From positions 1 through 15,865 of the forward strand of contig DASXYP010000081.1 in NCBI GenBank assembly GCA_036502405.1: a DNA stretch of 15,865 nucleotides, written 5' to 3'. Both the position numbers and the translations under genes were made by a program. Positions 12,442 to 15,865 of this stretch are shown here, piece after piece. Numbering within the stretch: position 1 is the stretch's first letter; each line of letters starts with the position of its first letter. The notes beneath the pieces are model-generated. The model did no database searches and was not told the DNA's origin. It saw nothing but the letters and a program-made list of their open reading frames with translations. This stretch comes from Chersky-806 sp036502405. GTDB taxonomy: Bacteria; Actinomycetota; Acidimicrobiia; IMCC26256; JAENVU01.

Positions 12442-13286
12442 TGGCTCAGATGGAGGCGATGAAGCTCGTCGGGCAGCAGAAGCCCGAGCTGCTGCTCACC
12501 GAGACCCACCACATGTGTCCGGGCTGCGGCGAGCCGCTGGCGCTGCGGGGCTACCTCGAGGCGATCCAGGAGCTCGGGCTCGGGCAGAAGACCATCGGCG
12601 TGGCCGGCATCGGGTGCTACACGAGCTTCTCCATGACCACCGACGTCGATCTCGTGCAGGCGCTGCACGGGCGCGCGCCGTCGGTCGCCACCGGGGTGAA
12701 GCGCATGCGCCCGGATGCGATCGTCTTCACGATCCAGGGCGACGGCGACATGGTGAACGAAGGTCTCCAGGAGGTGCTCCACACCGCGGCGCGCGGCGAG
12801 GCCGTCACCTGCATCCTGTTGAACAACGGGGTGTTCGGCGAGACCGGCGGCCACATGACCGCGACCTCGGTGATCGGCCAGCGCACCAAGAACACGCTCG
12901 ACGGTCGCGACGCGGACTACCACGGCTACCCGATCCTCATCGGCGACCTGCTCGCGCAGCTGCAGGGCGCGACCTACGTCGCGCGCGGGTCCGTGCACAA
13001 CGCGGGCGCGGTGGCACGCACGAAGCGGATGTTCAAGCGGGCGTTCCAGACTCAGATGGACGGCGGGTTCTCGTTCGTCGAGGTGCTGACCATGTGCCCG
13101 ACCGGCTGGTTCATCCCGACCAAGGACGGCCCGGACTACATGAGCTCGACCCTGGGCGAGGTCCACATCATGGGGGAGCTCAAGGCGGACGGTGTCGTGA
13201 AGAGCACCGAGGAGCTCCACGAGGAGAACGTCCGCAAGGCGATGGAGATGGAGCAGGCGCTCGCCCGCGGGGGGATCGACGACTGA
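12441..13286 (+). CDS. 2-oxoacid:ferredoxin oxidoreductase, beta subunit
   Basis: 281-residue beta subunit binding the diphosphate half of thiamine diphosphate, Mg2+ and one [4Fe-4S] cluster. Cluster ligands: Cys26 and Cys29 (MCPGCGE), Cys59 (GIGCYT) and Cys219 (MCPTGW). The thiamine/Mg2+ motif runs from IQGDGDMVNEG (98-108) to LLNNGVFGETGGHMTATS (126-143). The ATG at 12441 shares a TGATG with the mini-ORF stop, and the gene's own stop forms a TGATG with the dehydrogenase start. The gene order gamma-delta-alpha-beta is that of POR/VOR operons. Confidence 0.93.
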   Translation: MAQMEAMKLVGQQKPELLLTETHHMCPGCGEPLALRGYLEAIQELGLGQKTIGVAGIGCYTSFSMTTDVDLVQALHGRAPSVATGVKRMRPDAIVFTIQGDGDMVNEGLQEVLHTAARGEAVTCILLNNGVFGETGGHMTATSVIGQRTKNTLDGRDADYHGYPILIGDLLAQLQGATYVARGSVHNAGAVARTKRMFKRAFQTQMDGGFSFVEVLTMCPTGWFIPTKDGPDYMSSTLGEVHIMGELKADGVVKSTEELHEENVRKAMEMEQALARGGIDD

Positions 13287-14434
13287 TGGACTTCGACTAC
13301 CCGCCCGAGGCCGAGGCCTTCCGCAAGGAGTTCCGCGCCTGGCTCGACGACCACCTGACCGACGAGCACCGCGGCGGCGGCCTCGGCTTCTCGATGGAGA
13401 TGGGCCCGGACCGGCTCGACACCCTCCGGGCGTGGAACCGCGAGCTCGCCGAGGCCCGGTACGCGGCGATCGCCTGGCCCGAGGAGTACGGGGGGCGGGG
13501 CGCCGGGATCATGGAGCAGGTGGTCTTCGCCGAGGAGATGCACCGGTCGAGGGCGCCCGGCACGTTGAACCCGCTCGGGCTGTCGAACATCGCGCCCGCG
13601 ATCATCCAGCACGGCACCGAGGCGCAGAAGGAGGAGCTCCTCCCCCGGATGCTGCGCGGCGACGACATCTGGTGCCAGGGCTTCTCCGAGCCCGACGCCG
13701 GCAGCGACCTCGCGTCGCTGAAGTGCTCCGCGGTGCTCGACGGCGACCACTTCGTCGTGAACGGCCAGAAGACCTGGAACACCCTCGGGCACCTCGCCAA
13801 CTGGTGCGCGCTGCTCGTGCGGACGGATCCCGACGTCCCCAAGCACCGCGGGATCTCCTACCTGCTCGTCGACATGACACTGCCGGGCATCGAGGTCCGT
13901 CCCCTCGTCACGATCACCGGCGAGAAGGAGTTCAACGAGATCTTCTTCACCGACGTGCTCGTCCCGAAGGACGCGCTCCTCGGCCCGGTCAACGAGGGCT
14001 GGCGGGTCGCGATGACGACGCTCGCCTACGAGCGCGGCACCGTCGCCAACCTGCACCTCGGGCTCCGCAGCAAGATCAGTGGGCTGCTCGACGAGGCGAA
14101 GGCGAACGGCGCCGCCCAGGACCCGGTGCTGCGCCAGAAGCTGGCCCGCATGTACCTCGAGGGCGAGCTGCTGAAGCTCGTCAGCGAGCGGGCCATCTCC
14201 GGCGCGATCCACGGCCGCGACCTCGGGCCGGAGGGCAGCATCGCCAAGCTGGTCTGGAGCGAGGCCGAGCAGCATCTCGGCGAGGTGGCGGGCGACGTCC
14301 TCGGCGCCGACGCCAACGCCGGCTCGTGGGGTCGCGACCGGGTCTACATGCGCGCGCTCACCATCGCCGGCGGCACCACCCAGGTGAACAAGAACATCCT
14401 CGCCACGAGGATCCTGGGCCTCCCCCGCAAGTAG
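13286..14434 (+). CDS. Acyl-CoA dehydrogenase
   Basis: FAD-dependent acyl-CoA dehydrogenase of 382 residues, introducing the alpha-beta double bond into an acyl-CoA and passing electrons to ETF. Seen: N-terminal helical domain, WCQGFSEPDAGSDLASLKC (129-147) and FVVNGQKTWNTLGHLANWC (156-174) around the flavin, the ISYLLVDMTLPGIEVRPL middle domain, and the C-terminal signature ALTIAGGTTQVNKNILATRILGLP (357-380). The Glu used by medium-chain enzymes (the E of YEGT) is Gly here (AGGT). Glu249 in LAYERGT sits where isovaleryl- and long-chain-type enzymes keep their base, suggesting a branched, cyclic or bulky substrate. The start overlaps the beta-subunit stop, and a G-rich ribosome-binding site lies about 10 nt upstream. 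Last gene of the operon. Confidence 0.94.
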   Translation: MDFDYPPEAEAFRKEFRAWLDDHLTDEHRGGGLGFSMEMGPDRLDTLRAWNRELAEARYAAIAWPEEYGGRGAGIMEQVVFAEEMHRSRAPGTLNPLGLSNIAPAIIQHGTEAQKEELLPRMLRGDDIWCQGFSEPDAGSDLASLKCSAVLDGDHFVVNGQKTWNTLGHLANWCALLVRTDPDVPKHRGISYLLVDMTLPGIEVRPLVTITGEKEFNEIFFTDVLVPKDALLGPVNEGWRVAMTTLAYERGTVANLHLGLRSKISGLLDEAKANGAAQDPVLRQKLARMYLEGELLKLVSERAISGAIHGRDLGPEGSIAKLVWSEAEQHLGEVAGDVLGADANAGSWGRDRVYMRALTIAGGTTQVNKNILATRILGLPRK

Positions 14435-14461
14435 CCGGACGGCAGCTCGGCCTCCGCGCGA

Positions 14462-15514
14462 CTACCGGTGCCGGTGTCGATGCCGGTGGTGAGCGTCGCT
14501 CACGTGCGCGTGCGCGTGCATCAAGCGCCCATGCTCGTGCGGATGGCTGTGCGGCTCGGTCGGGTCGATGCCAGGCAGGTGCTCGTGTTGGTGGTGCTCG
14601 TCATGAACGTGCCGATGGTCGTGAGTCAGTGGTTCGTGGACGTGCTCGTGCTCGTGGAGGTCACCGACCAAAACCACGACTCCCAACGCCATCGCAGCTG
14701 CCGCGGCAACGTCGGCCGCGCTCCAGGTCTCCGCGAGGAGCGGGACAGCAAGCAGTGCGCCCGCGAATGGCGCAGTCGCGAATGCTGCTGCCTCGCGTGC
14801 TGCACCGAGCATCCGAAGCGCGTACGCGTCCAGGACGATGCTCACGCCGTACGCAACGGCACCCAACGCGAGCGCCCCGAGGATCACGCCGGACGATGGC
14901 AGCGCCTCGCCCCTCGCGAGTGCGAGGGTCACGTTCACCACTGCGGCCACACCCGTCTTGACCGCGACGATCTGAAACGGGTCTCGAACCGACAGGCGTT
15001 GCGTCAGGTTGTTATCCACGGCCCATCCGAGACAAGCGGTCACGACGAGAACCGCACCGACGACGTCGAGGTTTCCACCCCCACCCTGCAGGCCGATGAG
15101 CGCGGAGCCGCCGAAGATGACGAGCGAGCCCAACATCGCGCGACGTCCGAGGTACTCGTGCAGAACCACCACTCCGACGAGCAGCGTCAGTGGTCCCTCG
15201 AGGTTCAACAGGAGCGACCCGGAGACCCCGGTCAGTCGTTCGAGCCCGAGCATCAGGAGCACCGGAGCCGCGATGCCACCGGTCACGACGACTCCCGCGA
15301 GCAGCGGGACATCCGAACGCCGCAATCGCGCCTCGGACCGCTCGGGGCCGAGTCGCACGAACGGAGCGACGGCGAGGAACGCACCGAGGTAGAGGAGCCC
15401 CGCGAGCATCTGCGGACCGGCGTCCTCGAGGAGGACCTTCGACACCGGCGCGCTCGCACCGAACAACAGTGCAGCCGTGAGGCCGATGGCGTAGCCCGGC
15501 CGGACCCGGCGCAT
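14462..15514 (-). CDS. DMT/EamA-family transporter with histidine-rich C-terminal tail
   Basis: Inner-membrane protein of about 350 residues with ten predicted helices in two EamA repeats (first GYAIGLTAALLFGASAPVSKVLL, second VVGAVLVVTACLGWAVDNNLTQRL), the usual layout of drug/metabolite exporters. After the last helix (MALGVVVLVGDL) comes a 66-residue tail holding 24 histidines, in HEHEH, DHRHVHDEHHQHEH, HSHPHEH, MHAHAH and HHRHRHRHR runs. Such tails bind Ni, Co, Zn or Cu, so metal export or metal-gated transport is likely, though the substrate is unproven. ATG 15514 is chosen; GTG 15523 is possible. Base composition is slightly less GC-rich than its neighbours, which hints at separate acquisition. 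It converges on the dehydrogenase gene across a 27-bp gap with no visible terminator. Confidence 0.9.
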   Translation of the reverse strand: MRRVRPGYAIGLTAALLFGASAPVSKVLLEDAGPQMLAGLLYLGAFLAVAPFVRLGPERSEARLRRSDVPLLAGVVVTGGIAAPVLLMLGLERLTGVSGSLLLNLEGPLTLLVGVVVLHEYLGRRAMLGSLVIFGGSALIGLQGGGGNLDVVGAVLVVTACLGWAVDNNLTQRLSVRDPFQIVAVKTGVAAVVNVTLALARGEALPSSGVILGALALGAVAYGVSIVLDAYALRMLGAAREAAAFATAPFAGALLAVPLLAETWSAADVAAAAAMALGVVVLVGDLHEHEHVHEPLTHDHRHVHDEHHQHEHLPGIDPTEPHSHPHEHGRLMHAHAHVSDAHHRHRHRHR

Positions 15515-15626
15515 GCCCGTCACGCTACGTCGCGTTCCGGTGCGATCCCGCCTGCGGCGCCGTATCCTCTGCGTTCTTGCGTCACACGAGCCGCGGGGCG
15601 AGGCCGTTTCGCCACAAGTTCGGCGG

Positions 15627-15865
15627 TCAGGGGATGGTGACGGGGACGTTGCTGTAGCCGGCGACGTTGGACATCTGCACCCGGCGGAGGCCCTCGTCCA
15701 CCACCGAGTACGCGGGCCAGCGCGCGGCGATCTCCTCGAACGCGATCCGGCTCTCGAGCCGGGCCAGCGCGGCGCCCAGGCAGCTGTGGATCCCGTGGCC
15801 GAAGCCGACCGAGAGCTGCATCGGCCGGCCGATGTCGAAGCGGTCCGGGTCCTCGTAGGCGCGCT
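15627..15865 (-). CDS. Cytochrome P450, C-terminal part (5' end beyond window)
   Basis: Only the last 78 codons are visible. They contain the DPDRFDIGRP element ahead of the heme loop and the heme-ligand signature FGHGIHSCLG, whose Cys is the axial thiolate, then the L-helix ALARLESRIAFEEIAARWP and the terminal strands. The layout is that of bacterial class I P450s (CYP families of actinobacteria), monooxygenases needing a ferredoxin and reductase. The substrate and family cannot be given without the N-terminal part. The protein ends NVPVTIP, a normal P450 end. The 112-bp gap to the transporter start holds nothing I can name. Confidence 0.93.
   Translation of the reverse strand, partial: RAYEDPDRFDIGRPMQLSVGFGHGIHSCLGAALARLESRIAFEEIAARWPAYSVVDEGLRRVQMSNVAGYSNVPVTIP

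Noticed and set aside
13136..14275. Minus-strand open frame opposite the acyl-CoA dehydrogenase
   Set aside because: Shadow of the dehydrogenase; no independent motif or start signal.
14435..14461. Bidirectional terminator between the dehydrogenase and the EamA gene
   Set aside because: The 27-bp gap has no convincing stem-loop or T-tract.
15515..15626. Promoter of the EamA gene
   Set aside because: A GGATAC-like hexamer is present, but no matching -35 at proper spacing, so not reported as a feature.
1..15865. CRISPR arrays, tRNA/rRNA genes, insertion sequences, toxin-antitoxin or known defence genes
   Set aside because: No regularly spaced repeats, no transposase or integrase motifs and no RNA-gene signatures were seen; the accessory-looking parts are metabolic.

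Overview
The window is very GC-rich, with GC-rich third codon positions, many four-base or one-base stop/start overlaps and several genes without a visible Shine-Dalgarno. It carries two F420-type luciferase-like oxidoreductases, a cytochrome P450, several acyl-CoA enzymes and a ferredoxin-linked 2-oxoacid oxidoreductase. Together these suggest an uncultured or environmental actinobacterium (Actinomycetota, possibly Acidimicrobiia). The taxon is inferred from style and gene content, not from a marker gene.

Layout. Positions 1-7944 are entirely on the minus strand. Read in the direction of transcription they encode an acyl-CoA synthetase, a TauE/SafE exporter, a macro-domain protein, a DJ-1/PfpI-type amidotransferase-like protein and a VOC/PhnB-like protein. 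A peroxide-defence set follows (PerR-like Fur regulator, rubrerythrin, DUF3501 protein), then dUTPase and two tandem F420-type oxidoreductases, the last cut by the window edge. Positions 7943-14434 form one tightly packed plus-strand operon: small cupin, second AMP-dependent synthetase, TetR regulator, the gamma, delta, alpha and beta subunits of a 2-oxoacid:ferredoxin oxidoreductase (OFOR), and an acyl-CoA dehydrogenase. A DMT/EamA transporter with a striking histidine-rich tail (minus strand) converges on this operon. The C-terminal end of a cytochrome P450 (minus strand) closes the window.

How the genes fit together. The plus-strand operon and the divergent ligase look like an acyl-CoA catabolic module. 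The ligases would activate carboxylic acids, the four-subunit OFOR would interconvert a 2-oxoacid and an acyl-CoA plus CO2 using ferredoxin, and the dehydrogenase would oxidise the acyl-CoA, under a TetR regulator. The substrate cannot be read from sequence. The PerR-rubrerythrin-DUF3501 set is a peroxide-response unit with a perfect 7-1-7 palindrome just upstream of perR.

Most notable observations. (1) Two related cassettes of about 85-93 bp lie between OFOR subunit genes. Each holds a mini-ORF coupled to the next gene, a conserved small hairpin and the ribosome-binding site. (2) The operon's AMP-dependent synthetase has Gln where the family has its catalytic A10 lysine. (3) The macro-domain and DJ-1-type genes are in one frame, separated by a single TAG, and the second has no ordinary start codon ahead of its first conserved strand. 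(4) A 47-bp near-perfect palindrome lies between the DUF3501 gene and dut. (5) The EamA transporter has 24 histidines in its last 66 residues. I saw no tRNA, rRNA, CRISPR array, IS element or prophage gene.
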